Positions 45,907 to 55,971 of a DNA stretch of 61,767 nucleotides are shown piece by piece. Each line of letters starts with the position of its first letter. The stretch's first letter is position 1. Source of the stretch: a virus; the IMG/VR virus record IMGVR_UViG_3300046524_000143, positions 1 to 61,767 of that record. One strand, given 5' to 3'. A model generated the notes under the pieces. The model was not told the origin of the DNA. It did not search any database and saw only the letters and a program-made list of their open reading frames with translations. The position numbers were made by a program, and so were the translations under genes.

Positions 45907-46526
45907 CAGCATTTGCCGAGGTAAGGATTGACGACAACCTGATCATCTACCGCACTGTTGGCGGCCCGACATTCTCGACCGATGTAGTGGTCGTGGATTC
46001 GGGTCGCGAGCAGCGTAATGCCAATTGGTCACTCCCGCTTGGGTCATGGGAGCTAGGCGAGCGACAGATGATGCCTAACGATCTGACGGTGATGAAAAAT
46101 TTTTTCATCGCTCGCCAGGGCAGGGCGCAGGGATTCCGGTTTAAAGACTGGGCCGATTACCGCGACGAAGGCATGGGTGTGCTCCTACCCGTCCCCAATG
46201 CTGACGGCAGCTATCAGATGTACAAGCTCTATCCGTCCGGCGGTGTCAACGGTCAGCGCAAGATCAACAAGCCTGTCGACGGCACTGTGAAGGTGTACAG
46301 CGCTGGCTCCTTGGTTACCGCCTCAGTTGACACCACCACCGGGATCGTGACCGGCGTATCCGGCGACGCGCTCACCTGGACTGGTGAATTCGATATCGCC
46401 GTCCGCTTCGATACCGACCAGTTGCGGGCTGAATTTATCGGCGCATCTGGACCCGGTGGCGCCGCGAACGTCAAGGACGTCTATTTTCACCTCTATAGCC
46501 TGCCGATCAAGGAATACCGTCTTTGA
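45903..46526 (+). CDS. DUF2460 distal tail protein, 207 aa
   Basis: The pattern FIARQGRAQGFRFKDWADYR with an N-terminal beta-sandwich identifies the DUF2460 family. These proteins form the distal tail ring next to the hub, equivalent to gene-transfer-agent distal tail proteins. ATG 45903 overlaps the tape measure stop. Confidence 0.9.
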   Translation: MTAFAEVRIDDNLIIYRTVGGPTFSTDVVVVDSGREQRNANWSLPLGSWELGERQMMPNDLTVMKNFFIARQGRAQGFRFKDWADYRDEGMGVLLPVPNADGSYQMYKLYPSGGVNGQRKINKPVDGTVKVYSAGSLVTASVDTTTGIVTGVSGDALTWTGEFDIAVRFDTDQLRAEFIGASGPGGAANVKDVYFHLYSLPIKEYRL

Positions 46527-47398
46527 AAAACCTCACTACGGCGTTGCTAGGCCACTATGCCGGCGATAGGACCACGCTTGCCACTTGCTGGAAGGCGACG
46601 CGGACGGATGGTGTCGTCGTGGCCTCGACTGGCTTGGACCGTGACCTAGACATCGATGGCCTGACGTATAAGTCCGAACAGAGCTACATGCCGTCGAATA
46701 TCGACAGTTCATCGGAACTCAACCCGGACAATTTGGAAATCGAAGGCTTCCTGCGCTCGCCTGCGATCACGGACGACGATATCCACTCTGGTCTGTGGGA
46801 CTACGCTGCAGTCGAAATCTTCGAGGTCAACTACGCGGACTTGACGCAAGGGCGAAACGTGCTGCGCGTCGGCACGCTGGGCGAAGTCCGCGGCGGTCGC
46901 TCCAAGTTCACGGCCGAACTTCGCGGCCTCCTGCAGGCGCTGACGAAGACGATCGGCAAGCTGGTGCAGAAGGACTGCCCATACGACCTGGGCGACAGCC
47001 GCTGCAAGATCGATCTGACATCGATCACTGTCACCGGTACGGTCGGCTCTGTCGTCGGCAATCGCATCATCAACGATCCCGCACGCACCGAGGAAGCAGA
47101 GCGGTTCACGGCCGGGAAACTGACCATGACCAGCGGTGCGAATGCCGGTCGCAGCATGGAGGTCAAGCGCAGCGCACCCGGGGTATTGGAGCTCACGCAC
47201 GCATTCTACGAGCCGATCGAGCCTGACGATACCTACTCGGTGTATGCCGGGTGCCTCAAGCGGTTCGATGAGGACTGTAAGACCAAGCACAACAACGGGC
47301 CGAACTTCGGCGGCTTCCCGCACTTGCCGGGGAACCGGATCTATAGGCAGGGTGGCATCGACTACGGAGATGCCGTAGACACGACAGGTACGGTATGA
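46523..47398 (+). CDS. DUF2163/BR0599-type tail protein, 291 aa
   Basis: TYKSEQSYMPSNIDSSSELN, ADLTQGRNVLRVGTLGEV and KDCPYDLGDSRCKIDLTSIT match the DUF2163/phage BR0599 family. It contains the conserved Cys near the C-terminus (CLKRFDEDCKTKHNNGPNFG). It is a baseplate hub component paired with DUF2460 and the NlpC/P60 peptidase. Confidence 0.9.
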   Translation: MKNLTTALLGHYAGDRTTLATCWKATRTDGVVVASTGLDRDLDIDGLTYKSEQSYMPSNIDSSSELNPDNLEIEGFLRSPAITDDDIHSGLWDYAAVEIFEVNYADLTQGRNVLRVGTLGEVRGGRSKFTAELRGLLQALTKTIGKLVQKDCPYDLGDSRCKIDLTSITVTGTVGSVVGNRIINDPARTEEAERFTAGKLTMTSGANAGRSMEVKRSAPGVLELTHAFYEPIEPDDTYSVYAGCLKRFDEDCKTKHNNGPNFGGFPHLPGNRIYRQGGIDYGDAVDTTGTV

Positions 47399-47796
47399 CC
47401 ACGAGACAGCAGATCATCGATGCGGCGAGGTCGTATAGGGGCTGTGCATACCACCATCAGGGGCGCAACCGGGCAGGCATCGACTGCGCCGGCCTGATCG
47501 TCTGCGTGGCGCGCGATGTCGGTATCGAGCTTCGGGACATGGGCGGCTATCCGCGCACGCCCGATGGAAAGGCATTGCGCAGCTTCGTTGAGGAGCAAGC
47601 TATCCGCGTAGACGCTTACCAGCCGGGCGACATCCTTTTGATGCGTTTTGAGCGCGATCCGCAGCATCTCGCCATCGCCACTGATTACGGGATGATCCAC
47701 GCCTACCTAGGGGCGGGCAAAGTCGTGGAGCACGTTATCGACAAGACTTGGGCAAAGCGCATCGTGCAGGCATACGCATTTCCGGGGGTTGAATGA
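47395..47796 (+). CDS. NlpC/P60 tail peptidase, 133 aa
   Basis: The catalytic Cys31 lies in GRNRAGIDCAGLIVCVARDV and the His in PQHLAIATDYGMIHAYLG. This C40-type cell-wall peptidase belongs to the tail tip and probably cuts peptidoglycan cross-links during DNA injection. It overlaps both neighbours. Confidence 0.9.
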   Translation: MTTRQQIIDAARSYRGCAYHHQGRNRAGIDCAGLIVCVARDVGIELRDMGGYPRTPDGKALRSFVEEQAIRVDAYQPGDILLMRFERDPQHLAIATDYGMIHAYLGAGKVVEHVIDKTWAKRIVQAYAFPGVE

Positions 47797-50213
47797 GCGG
47801 TCAAATTGTCGGGCAAATCGCTGGCGCAGTCCTTGGCGCCCCGTTCGGCCCGATCGGCGTTGCTATTGGTAGCGCGATCGGCGGCTCGATCGGCTCGACG
47901 TTCGACTCTCTCCCAACGCAATACGGGCCGCGCATCGAGGACCTTCGGGCTCAGAAGTCGGAGTATGGCGCACCCATCCCGATCATCTACGGCACCTTCC
48001 CGATCCAGGGGGATGTCATTTGGCAGCCGCCACTCAAGGAGGTGACTACCGAAACGGAACAGGGCGGAAAGGGCGGCCCAAGCCAGACGACCGTTACATA
48101 TACATACCTCGCAAGTTTCGCTGTTCTGCTGTGCGAAGGGCCGATCTCTGGCATCGGGCGCATCTGGGCCGGTCCTGCAAAGCGCCTGATATGGGACGGC
48201 GCGACGATGGAAAGCGGCTCGCTGCGCGTCTACCTTGGGACTGACGATCAAGAGCCCGATCCGCTGATGGAGCAGTACGAGGGCGTCGGCAATGTGCCGG
48301 CCTACCGCGGCTACGCGTACATCATGATCGAGGGCTTCGACACGTCCAAGGACGGCAATACACTTCCGTTCCTAACAGTTGAAGTGGGCGCATCGAGCGG
48401 CGATAGCTGCCCTGTGCCTAAGTCCACCTTTAACGTTGGTGGATACACCTATTCCATCTACGATCCTGCGCCAGTCAAGATTGCAGACGTTCCGGTATCC
48501 GTTTCCCAGTATGGCCGCGTGTTTTCCGATGCCATTACTGGCTGGGTATACTACGTCTACGCTGACCAGCTTGGGCATTGGTATCTGGACCGTGCCAATT
48601 CGTCTGGCGACGCCGGACCGCGCATCGCCCTTGGTGGGGGTGCCCCACGGATGGCCTGGAATAATTACGGCGAAGTGCGCGTTGTTGAGTATGGCGACAC
48701 GCAGGTAACGATCATCGATCTGGTCAACTGGACGTCCTCAACGTCTCCTGGGCTGACCGGCAGCGTTTGCACCTTTGACGAATCGCTTTGCGCGCCGGTC
48801 GAGATACCGATCGCGGATGTTGTATGGTCCGAGTCTGGCGGCCGAAGCGAGTTCAGATATCTCTCGTATTACAACAGTGTTAGCGGCTTATCTGCGGGCG
48901 TCCCAGCGATTGAGGATGTCGATACCGCCATCCAGAGATACTCCGGGGCCCAGCCGACCGTCAAATGGGGCTCGAGTGGCGAGCGTGCCGGCGGCGATCT
49001 GCTGCCGATGTGGGGTAGTGTGGGGGCCGCTAGCTTTTCCTCGCAAAACTCCAACTTCGCAGACAAGCCGAATATCTTCTGGGACGCCTACGACACCAAG
49101 CGCAGGATCCTTGTGGACTTCGCATCAGGCTCTTATGCTGGTCCGGACGGATTCATCGAAGGCGTATTCCCGCATTCAGGCGTGGGAGATGGGCAGGTGG
49201 TCTACAGCCCGGATCAGGACATGTTCTACGTGGTCGATGGCCTGAATATCCGCGCGTACGACCCGGAAAAGCTCAGCCCGGACGGCTGGCAGCCTGAGCC
49301 CTGCATCCTGTTCAATGGCGGTGTACTGCAAGCGTACGAGAACGAAGAGCCGATTCCAGTCGGTGCCAACATGCGCGTGTTCCTGCTGCCGAACGAGCCG
49401 GACTGGCTCGGTGTCCTCACTGGCAGCGGCGACATAATGAAGATCTTTGTCGGCGGTGCAGGCAGGACCAGCCCGAATGGCGTGCGGCTATCCGATGTCG
49501 TGGCTAACCTGCACGAGCGCGCCGGTGAGCCTCGGTGCGATGTGTCCCAGCTTTCGTCGGACATCGTTAACGGTTATTGCATCGCCCGCCAGACGACGGC
49601 GCGTGCGGCGATCGATGCGCTTCGGCCTGCGTTCTACTACGACGCGACCGAAAGCCAGGGGATCGTCAAGTACGTCAAGCGTGGTGGCTCGGCGGTAGCA
49701 GTGATCGAAGATGCAGACCTCGGCGCGCACGATGCAGGCAGCGAACCACCGGACCCGCTCAAGACGGTCCGTCGCATGGAAGTGGAGCTTCCGCGCTCGG
49801 TCAATGTGAAGTACCTGCTGGCGGCTGACGACTACAACCAGGCCACCAAGCAGGCGCGCCGCCTCATCGGAGCAAGTGGCGACGAGCAAACCATAGAAAT
49901 TCCGCTTGTCCTGACTGACACGAAAGCACAGGAAGTCGCTGACGTGAACCTTCACGCCGCCTGGGCCGAGAGGCTGTCGTATCAGTTCACGCTGCCGCGC
50001 AAGTACTCGCACCTTGAGCCAACGGACCTGATCGTGGTCAAAGGCCACTTGATGCGCCTGACGAAGATCAACGCGACACCGCGCGGTATCCTCGAATGCG
50101 AGGCCGTTGCAGACGAATCAGTCTACTACTCGCCGCACGTGGTAGTCACTGAAACGCCGCCGAACGACGGCACCGTATCGCAGCCAAGCGAAACCCTGAT
50201 GGAACTATTCTGA
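47793..50213 (+). CDS. tail hub/tip-attachment protein, N-terminal part, 806 aa
   Basis: The start has a Gly-rich hydrophobic segment (QIAGAVLGAPFGPIGVAIGS). GAPIPIIYGTFPIQGDVIWQ follows, typical of J-like/GTA-type hub proteins. The middle is beta-rich and long. The C-terminus (MRLTKINATPRGILECEAVA) corresponds to the point where related hubs usually continue into a further domain. Here that domain is encoded by the next gene. Confidence 0.85.
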   Translation: MSGQIVGQIAGAVLGAPFGPIGVAIGSAIGGSIGSTFDSLPTQYGPRIEDLRAQKSEYGAPIPIIYGTFPIQGDVIWQPPLKEVTTETEQGGKGGPSQTTVTYTYLASFAVLLCEGPISGIGRIWAGPAKRLIWDGATMESGSLRVYLGTDDQEPDPLMEQYEGVGNVPAYRGYAYIMIEGFDTSKDGNTLPFLTVEVGASSGDSCPVPKSTFNVGGYTYSIYDPAPVKIADVPVSVSQYGRVFSDAITGWVYYVYADQLGHWYLDRANSSGDAGPRIALGGGAPRMAWNNYGEVRVVEYGDTQVTIIDLVNWTSSTSPGLTGSVCTFDESLCAPVEIPIADVVWSESGGRSEFRYLSYYNSVSGLSAGVPAIEDVDTAIQRYSGAQPTVKWGSSGERAGGDLLPMWGSVGAASFSSQNSNFADKPNIFWDAYDTKRRILVDFASGSYAGPDGFIEGVFPHSGVGDGQVVYSPDQDMFYVVDGLNIRAYDPEKLSPDGWQPEPCILFNGGVLQAYENEEPIPVGANMRVFLLPNEPDWLGVLTGSGDIMKIFVGGAGRTSPNGVRLSDVVANLHERAGEPRCDVSQLSSDIVNGYCIARQTTARAAIDALRPAFYYDATESQGIVKYVKRGGSAVAVIEDADLGAHDAGSEPPDPLKTVRRMEVELPRSVNVKYLLAADDYNQATKQARRLIGASGDEQTIEIPLVLTDTKAQEVADVNLHAAWAERLSYQFTLPRKYSHLEPTDLIVVKGHLMRLTKINATPRGILECEAVADESVYYSPHVVVTETPPNDGTVSQPSETLMELF

Positions 50214-53101
50214 TGAACATCAACGCACTCAGGGACGATGACGATAACGCGGGCTTCTATGCCGTGGCGACAAGCTCGGCGAAGTCTTGGCCTGGCGCGA
50301 CGATGTACCAGTCAAGCGACAGCGGCTCGTCCTACCAGGTCGTGAGTACGTTCACTTCCCGGGCAACGATGGGGCGCACGCTTGGCGCCCTGGGCGACTA
50401 CGAAGGCGGCAACACGGTCGACGAGATCAATTCGCTGACCGTGAAACTCACGTACGGCACGCTGGCATCGGTGCCGTATGAAAGCCTGCTGGAAGGCGCG
50501 CAGGCGGCTTTGATCGGCGACGAGGTCGTCTATTTCCGTGACGCGGTTCTCAACGGGAGTGGCCTCTACACGCTGCGGGGGTTGCTGCGTGGCCGGCGCG
50601 GCACCGAGTGGGCCATGAGCACGCACGCCACCGGCGACCGCTTCGTGCTGCTTACTCCCGGTACCGTGAAACCCATCCCGCAGGTTACCTCAGACATCGG
50701 CAAGACACGCCTGTACAAGATGGTGACGTCGGGCGCCTCGTTGTCCAGCGCTAATCCGCAGTCGTTCACGAACTTGGGCGCCCGGCTCAAGCCGTATGCC
50801 CCGGTCCTGATCGGCGGCGGCAGCGATGCGGACGGCAACCTGACGATCAACTGGACTCGCCGTACGCGCGTTTCCGGCGAGTGGAAGGACGGTCTGGAAG
50901 TGCCGCTCGGCGAGGCAAGTGAGGCTTATGACGTCGAGATCGTCGATCAGACCTTAACCAATGTGAAACGCACCTTCAGCAACCTGCCTTCCCCGACCGT
51001 TATGTACAGCGCGGCCGATCGGATCGCGGACGGTTACGTCGATGGTGATCCAACATTCGTCAAGGTCTACCAATTATCTGCCATCGTCGGGCGCGGCTAT
51101 CCGGGCATCGGTGCGCTCCACTACACCGGCAAGATCGCAAGCGGTGGCGGCTCGGGCGGTGGCTCGGGTAGTGGTCCGGTGGCTCCAGTGCTGACGGGTC
51201 CATCTGGCTCGCAAACGGGAGCAACGACGGCTTCGGGCAGCGTCTCGACGAATCAGGGCAACGGGACGCTGTACGCTCTGTTCTCAACCAGCTCGACCGC
51301 AACTGCAGCGCAAGTCAAGGCTGGGCTGTCGCAAGCCGTGACGACTGCTGGTCCGCAATACGTGAACGCCACCGGTTTGACCGCAGACACGACCTACTAT
51401 CCGCACTACCTGCACCGCAATAGCTCGGGTCTCGATTCGCTCGTGGTTACCGGTCTCAGCTTCAAGACAGCGGCATCGGGCGGCGGTACGCCAGCCCCTA
51501 CGGCCCCGGTCCTTACCTCGCCTACCGCTACCAAAACCGGTCAGACTACGGCGACTGGTACCGTGCTCACCGACAAAGCGGACGGCACGCTGTACTACCT
51601 GTTCTCCACCAGCCCAACCGCGACCCCCACCTCCGTCAAGGCTGGTTCCTCGCAAGCCGTTACCGCGACTGGCATCCAGAACGTCAGTGTCACCGGCCTC
51701 ACGGCGGGAACCACGTACTACCCGCACTATCTGCACCGGAGTGCGGCGGGTCTGGAATCCGTCGTAGTTGATGGTTCGGCTTTCACGACCGATGCGGCTA
51801 CCGGCGGCGGCGGTTCTACCGCGACCGTAACTTACACAGCCAGCACCGCAGCGGTCACGAACCCGGAGCGCGGCTTCTACGTTCACATCTTGCATGGCGG
51901 GGATTTCTCGTCAGGCAACCTGAACCCGTACAAAGCTCAGAACATGAGCATCGTGCTGTACCAGGCCTACCTGACCGCGTACAAGACCTCGGCGCTCGAC
52001 TCGACCTTCCTGAACGCGTTCCAGGCGAACCTGAACTCGATCCGCTCCAACGGCATGAAGACGGTCCTGCGCTTCGCCTACACCAAGACGGATACGGTCG
52101 ACGCTTCGCTGACCCAAATCCAGTCCCACATGGACCAGCTCGCCCCGTACCTCGCCGCGAACAAGGACGTCATCATGGGCATGCAGTGCGGCTGGGTTGG
52201 ACAGTGGGGCGAGTTCCAAGGCTCCACGAACTTCGGCGCTGACTCATGGCCGCCGAACCTGTCGACCATCAACAGGAATCTCCGCAAGGCAGTGGTCGAC
52301 AAGGCGCTGGCCGTCATGCCGTCCGATCGCTGGGTGCAGGTGCGTCAGCCGTGGATCAAGATGTACAACACTGGCAACACCCCGGCAACCGCTTCTGACC
52401 GCGATAGCGCCAATGCCGTGGGCAGGGTAGGCCACTTCAACGACTGCTTCCTGTCGGGTAACGATGATGCGGGAACCTATTACCTGCAACCCGGCGAAGA
52501 GACATTCCTCTCGGCTGACACGAAATACGTGCCGATGGGTGGCGAAACCTGCACCTACAACGAGCCTCGCTCCTCTGGTGCGACCGCCTTGACCGAGATG
52601 ACCAGGTTCCACTGGACCTTCTGCAACGCGGGCTATAACGAGTCGGTGATCCTGTCGTGGAAGAACAGCGGCCACTACGCCATCTTCAACAAGCGCCTCG
52701 GCTACCGCTTGAGCCTGACCACGGGTACTTACCCGACGACCGGCACGAAGGGCAGCGCGATCACCGTCAACTTCAAGATCACGAACGACGGCTTCGCGGC
52801 CCCGTCTTCGCAACGCACCGTGAAACTGGTACTGCGCAATACGAGCACGAACGCGGTGACGGTCGTGTCTCTGGCTACGGACTTGCGCAACTGGCTGCCT
52901 GGTACGACCGTCACGGTCAACGAAGCGGTTACGATCCCGGCGGGTATCGCGTCGGGAACATATCGGCTCCTGCTCTGGCTGCCCGATCCGGCGTCGGGGC
53001 TCGCTTCGCGCCCTGAGTACGCGATCCAGCTGCTGAATACCGGCGTGTGGGAATCGGCGACCGGCTACAACGATCTCGGCCACACGATCACGATCTCGTA
53101 G
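50213..53101 (+). CDS. hub C-terminal domain fused to a repeat and DUF4874/DUF4832-type module, 962 aa
   Basis: Residues 1-315 continue the hub fold (DNAGFYAVATSSAKSWPGAT ... GLYTLRGLLRGRRGTEWAM). Two FN3-like repeats of about 100 residues follow at 323-422 and 427-525, both with TTYYPHYLHR. From residue about 550, TNPERGFYVHI opens a DUF4874/DUF4832-like sugar-active module with GMQCGWVGQWGEF. This is likely a host-recognition or polysaccharide-degrading arm. ATG 50213 overlaps the upstream TGA. Confidence 0.82.
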   Translation: MNINALRDDDDNAGFYAVATSSAKSWPGATMYQSSDSGSSYQVVSTFTSRATMGRTLGALGDYEGGNTVDEINSLTVKLTYGTLASVPYESLLEGAQAALIGDEVVYFRDAVLNGSGLYTLRGLLRGRRGTEWAMSTHATGDRFVLLTPGTVKPIPQVTSDIGKTRLYKMVTSGASLSSANPQSFTNLGARLKPYAPVLIGGGSDADGNLTINWTRRTRVSGEWKDGLEVPLGEASEAYDVEIVDQTLTNVKRTFSNLPSPTVMYSAADRIADGYVDGDPTFVKVYQLSAIVGRGYPGIGALHYTGKIASGGGSGGGSGSGPVAPVLTGPSGSQTGATTASGSVSTNQGNGTLYALFSTSSTATAAQVKAGLSQAVTTAGPQYVNATGLTADTTYYPHYLHRNSSGLDSLVVTGLSFKTAASGGGTPAPTAPVLTSPTATKTGQTTATGTVLTDKADGTLYYLFSTSPTATPTSVKAGSSQAVTATGIQNVSVTGLTAGTTYYPHYLHRSAAGLESVVVDGSAFTTDAATGGGGSTATVTYTASTAAVTNPERGFYVHILHGGDFSSGNLNPYKAQNMSIVLYQAYLTAYKTSALDSTFLNAFQANLNSIRSNGMKTVLRFAYTKTDTVDASLTQIQSHMDQLAPYLAANKDVIMGMQCGWVGQWGEFQGSTNFGADSWPPNLSTINRNLRKAVVDKALAVMPSDRWVQVRQPWIKMYNTGNTPATASDRDSANAVGRVGHFNDCFLSGNDDAGTYYLQPGEETFLSADTKYVPMGGETCTYNEPRSSGATALTEMTRFHWTFCNAGYNESVILSWKNSGHYAIFNKRLGYRLSLTTGTYPTTGTKGSAITVNFKITNDGFAAPSSQRTVKLVLRNTSTNAVTVVSLATDLRNWLPGTTVTVNEAVTIPAGIASGTYRLLLWLPDPASGLASRPEYAIQLLNTGVWESATGYNDLGHTITIS

Positions 53102-53123
53102 CACTGCAATAACTGACTGCCAC

Positions 53124-53147
53124 AAGCCACCTTTGGGTGGCTTTTTT
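53124..53147 (+). terminator. terminator after the chimeric tail gene
   Basis: AAGCCACC and GGTGGCTT form an 8-bp stem, followed by TTTTTT. It separates the hub genes from the fibre genes. Confidence 0.8.
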
Positions 53148-53158
53148 ATGGGACATCT

Positions 53159-54391
53159 ATGGCAAACAGCAGCACAAACATGCCGCAAATCAGCGCGTCG
53201 CAGGCAAACAAGGAAGTGACGCTCAACGCCATTGTGGACGCACTGTCACCAGCTGCGCTTTACGGGCGCAATGCAGTAACGACCGCAGCCCTAACTTGGG
53301 GGTACCTTGGTGGCACCGTGTCGATCAGCGGCACACCGACACAGGTAGCCAACGGCACTGTTACGCTGGCGGCATCAGCTACCAACTACATCGAGGCGAA
53401 CCCGGCGACCGGCGCAGTATCGGTCAATCAGACCGGCTTTACGTCTGGCCGCACACCGCTGTATTCCGTGGTCACGGGCGCGGCGACGGTGTCGAACTAT
53501 ACCGATCTGCGCGTGCTTGGCGGAGGTGGCGGGGGCGCGACAACTGATGACATCGCCGATGCGATCGCGGCGCACGAGGCGGAATCGGACCCGCACACGC
53601 AGTACCAGAAGGAGTCGGAGAAGGGCGCCGCCAACGGTTACGCCAGTCTGGATAGCGGCGGCAAGCTGCCGACCTCCCAGTTGCCGAACCTCGCAATCAT
53701 CGACTTCCTCGGCACGGCGGCGAACCAGACCGCCATGCTTGCCCTGACCGGCGAAAAGGGCGACTGGTGCGCACGGTCGGATAACAGCAAGGTCTACGTC
53801 ATTACCGGGTCGGACCCGACCTCGATTGGCTCGTGGACTGCGCTTAGTTATCCGACCGGAACCGGCGGCACCGTAACCAGCGTCGATCTCTCAGTGCCCG
53901 GAGTGCTCTATAACGTATCTGGCAATCCTGTCACGACGAGTGGCACGCTGACGTTTAGCCTGAAGACGCAAACCGCGAATACGTTCCTCGCTGGACCGGT
54001 ATCGGGCGCAGCCGCTACGCCGACCATGCGCTCACTCGTTGCTGCAGACATGGGCGCACTGCTCGCCGCCGTCAACGTCTTCACGAAAAACCAGTCTGTC
54101 GCCACCGTGGCCTTGACTGGCGCGTCGCCCGCTATCGACGCAAGCCTGACGAATAACTACAAGATCACGCTCACCGCCAACAATACGCTGCCCAATCCGA
54201 CCAATCTCACTGAAGGGATGGTCCTGAACTTCGCCATTGCGCAAGACGCTACCGGAGGCCGCGCGCTTTCCTTTGGATCTGTCTACAAGGTCACCGGCTC
54301 GATCAATACCGCAGCGAGTTCCAAGTCCTTCATGTCGTGCTATTACGATGGCAGTGAACTGCTGTGCAACATCAGCAAGGGGTTCGCATAA
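53159..54391 (+). CDS. tail fibre protein, 410 aa
   Basis: The N-terminus NMPQISASQANKEVTLNAIV is typical of fibres that start with a short attachment domain. It contains a collagen-free hinge (GGGGGATTDDIADAIAAHEA) and a coiled HTQYQKESEKGAANGYASLD repeat seen in many phage fibres. The C-terminus is beta-rich. Its stop overlaps the next ATG by one base. Confidence 0.8.
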   Translation: MANSSTNMPQISASQANKEVTLNAIVDALSPAALYGRNAVTTAALTWGYLGGTVSISGTPTQVANGTVTLAASATNYIEANPATGAVSVNQTGFTSGRTPLYSVVTGAATVSNYTDLRVLGGGGGGATTDDIADAIAAHEAESDPHTQYQKESEKGAANGYASLDSGGKLPTSQLPNLAIIDFLGTAANQTAMLALTGEKGDWCARSDNSKVYVITGSDPTSIGSWTALSYPTGTGGTVTSVDLSVPGVLYNVSGNPVTTSGTLTFSLKTQTANTFLAGPVSGAAATPTMRSLVAADMGALLAAVNVFTKNQSVATVALTGASPAIDASLTNNYKITLTANNTLPNPTNLTEGMVLNFAIAQDATGGRALSFGSVYKVTGSINTAASSKSFMSCYYDGSELLCNISKGFA

Positions 54392-55926
54392 TGTACATGT
54401 GCGGACCAGCATTCTTCAGGCCGGCGAATCTCCAGGCGGAATTGGGGCCAACGAGCCTGGTGTTCACGCAGCAGGCATCGATTAACCCGTTCGATCTTCA
54501 GCCGTCCAATCTTGTCTTCCTCTCGGAGCCCTTCACATCGGACACCGGGCAGTTCAATCGCTACACCGAAGCGACCATCGGGTCAACCAGCGTCTCCGGC
54601 GGGCAGATGACGGTTACCCACGCCGGCTCGCAAAACACGATCATCACGGAGGGTGCTGATCTAACGATGCCGCAAGCCTTCGTGTCGATCAATGTCGATC
54701 AGGCTGGTAATGCTGCTTCTGCTTACGATAACTTCGGCGTCGGTCTCGTCAAGGACGCAAATAATTTTCTGTTTGCGAGCATTGACCGACTAGCCTCGAT
54801 TATCCGTGTTCAGTCCAAGATTGCTGGTTCGAACGGGTTCTTTGCGTCCTCGACCAAAGGCTTCCCGACATCGTTCAAGCTCGGGCTGTCCTTGGTAGCA
54901 AATTCGATCGGGGTGTGGCTCGATACTGGAACCGGATGGGTTCTGCAAGTCACGTACGACCATACGGCGCGATACGACTTCCGGACTGTCGGAAACCTGA
55001 CCGGATGGAAGGCAGGCTTTACCGTCGCGACAGGATCGAGCTCCGCCTGGAAGGTTTCGAGCTTCAAGGCCGGTCGGTTCGGGGCAGTCGGCATGCGCGA
55101 CATGACTGTAGCGACCAATCTCGACGGGTCGCCGTATATTACAGGGAACCTTGCGACATTCCTCGCCACGGCGCCAGACCAGTCTGGCACGGGATATTGC
55201 GGGGTCTTTACACTCAACCTCGACACCTACGCCATCACGCAAGTTGGCGCGATCATGGTCCAGCGTGACGGCAAAATCTACAACGATCTTGCCGCTAGTT
55301 GTGTGGTCAATTCGGATGGTAGCCAGCGCCTGTTGATCAGTACCTGGGGCAATGGATTCGGGGGCGCCCTGAAAGTGCTGTATGGAGCTCTGGGTTCGGG
55401 CAATGTCCTATCCGGCTCGAATGTCGTCTCGACCCTATCGCAGCTCACCCTGCCTTTAGGAGCGAGCGGCGTCGGGGCATATGACCCATTCCTCGCCTAC
55501 GACAGCGCAAATTCACGCTGGCTCCTCGCCTATACGATCACCAACAATACAAGCTTTAGCGGGAACCCGTTCTACGCCGCTCTGGCTTATTCGTCGGACT
55601 TGTCGAGCTGGACCCTGATCGGGGCTGATTCTGCCGCTATTGGGTACGAGGGAACGAAACTGCTGAGGGTGAATGGTGCCTTCTACAACATGGCAGGCGG
55701 TCCGGCCGGTTCGGGTAATTCGTCCCGCATCTATAGTGCGAGCATGACTTATCTTGGCGCGCTCAACGCCACGTTCTCCGGAGGTACGGTTACCCAGCCG
55801 CACCCGATGGTATTCCCGTACGGGGATAAGCAAGTTCTCCTGACGTTCGACAGCACGCCTTACGGCATCGCTTCGTTCACCTGGGGGCGAGCCATCGTTC
55901 ACACGGCGAACCGGTACACGTCGTAA
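54391..55926 (+). CDS. putative tailspike or fibre with beta-sandwich and beta-propeller-like domain, 511 aa
   Basis: Residues 50-230 look like a LamG/DUF1349-type beta-sandwich (SGGQMTVTHAGSQNTIITEG). Residues 240-511 show repeated blades such as FLAYDSANSRWLLAYTITNN, resembling five-bladed propeller glycosidases. It is the last tail gene before the acyltransferase and probably binds or cleaves surface glycans. Confidence 0.7.
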   Translation: MYMCGPAFFRPANLQAELGPTSLVFTQQASINPFDLQPSNLVFLSEPFTSDTGQFNRYTEATIGSTSVSGGQMTVTHAGSQNTIITEGADLTMPQAFVSINVDQAGNAASAYDNFGVGLVKDANNFLFASIDRLASIIRVQSKIAGSNGFFASSTKGFPTSFKLGLSLVANSIGVWLDTGTGWVLQVTYDHTARYDFRTVGNLTGWKAGFTVATGSSSAWKVSSFKAGRFGAVGMRDMTVATNLDGSPYITGNLATFLATAPDQSGTGYCGVFTLNLDTYAITQVGAIMVQRDGKIYNDLAASCVVNSDGSQRLLISTWGNGFGGALKVLYGALGSGNVLSGSNVVSTLSQLTLPLGASGVGAYDPFLAYDSANSRWLLAYTITNNTSFSGNPFYAALAYSSDLSSWTLIGADSAAIGYEGTKLLRVNGAFYNMAGGPAGSGNSSRIYSASMTYLGALNATFSGGTVTQPHPMVFPYGDKQVLLTFDSTPYGIASFTWGRAIVHTANRYTS

Positions 55927-55971
55927 CTACATCACCAAGACTATCGACTATGATGCGGCATGGGTGATTGT

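Noticed and set aside
52244-53188. 314-codon antisense frame over the chimeric tail gene
   Set aside because: Arg-rich shadow of a highly biased gene; it crosses a terminator and has no ribosome site.
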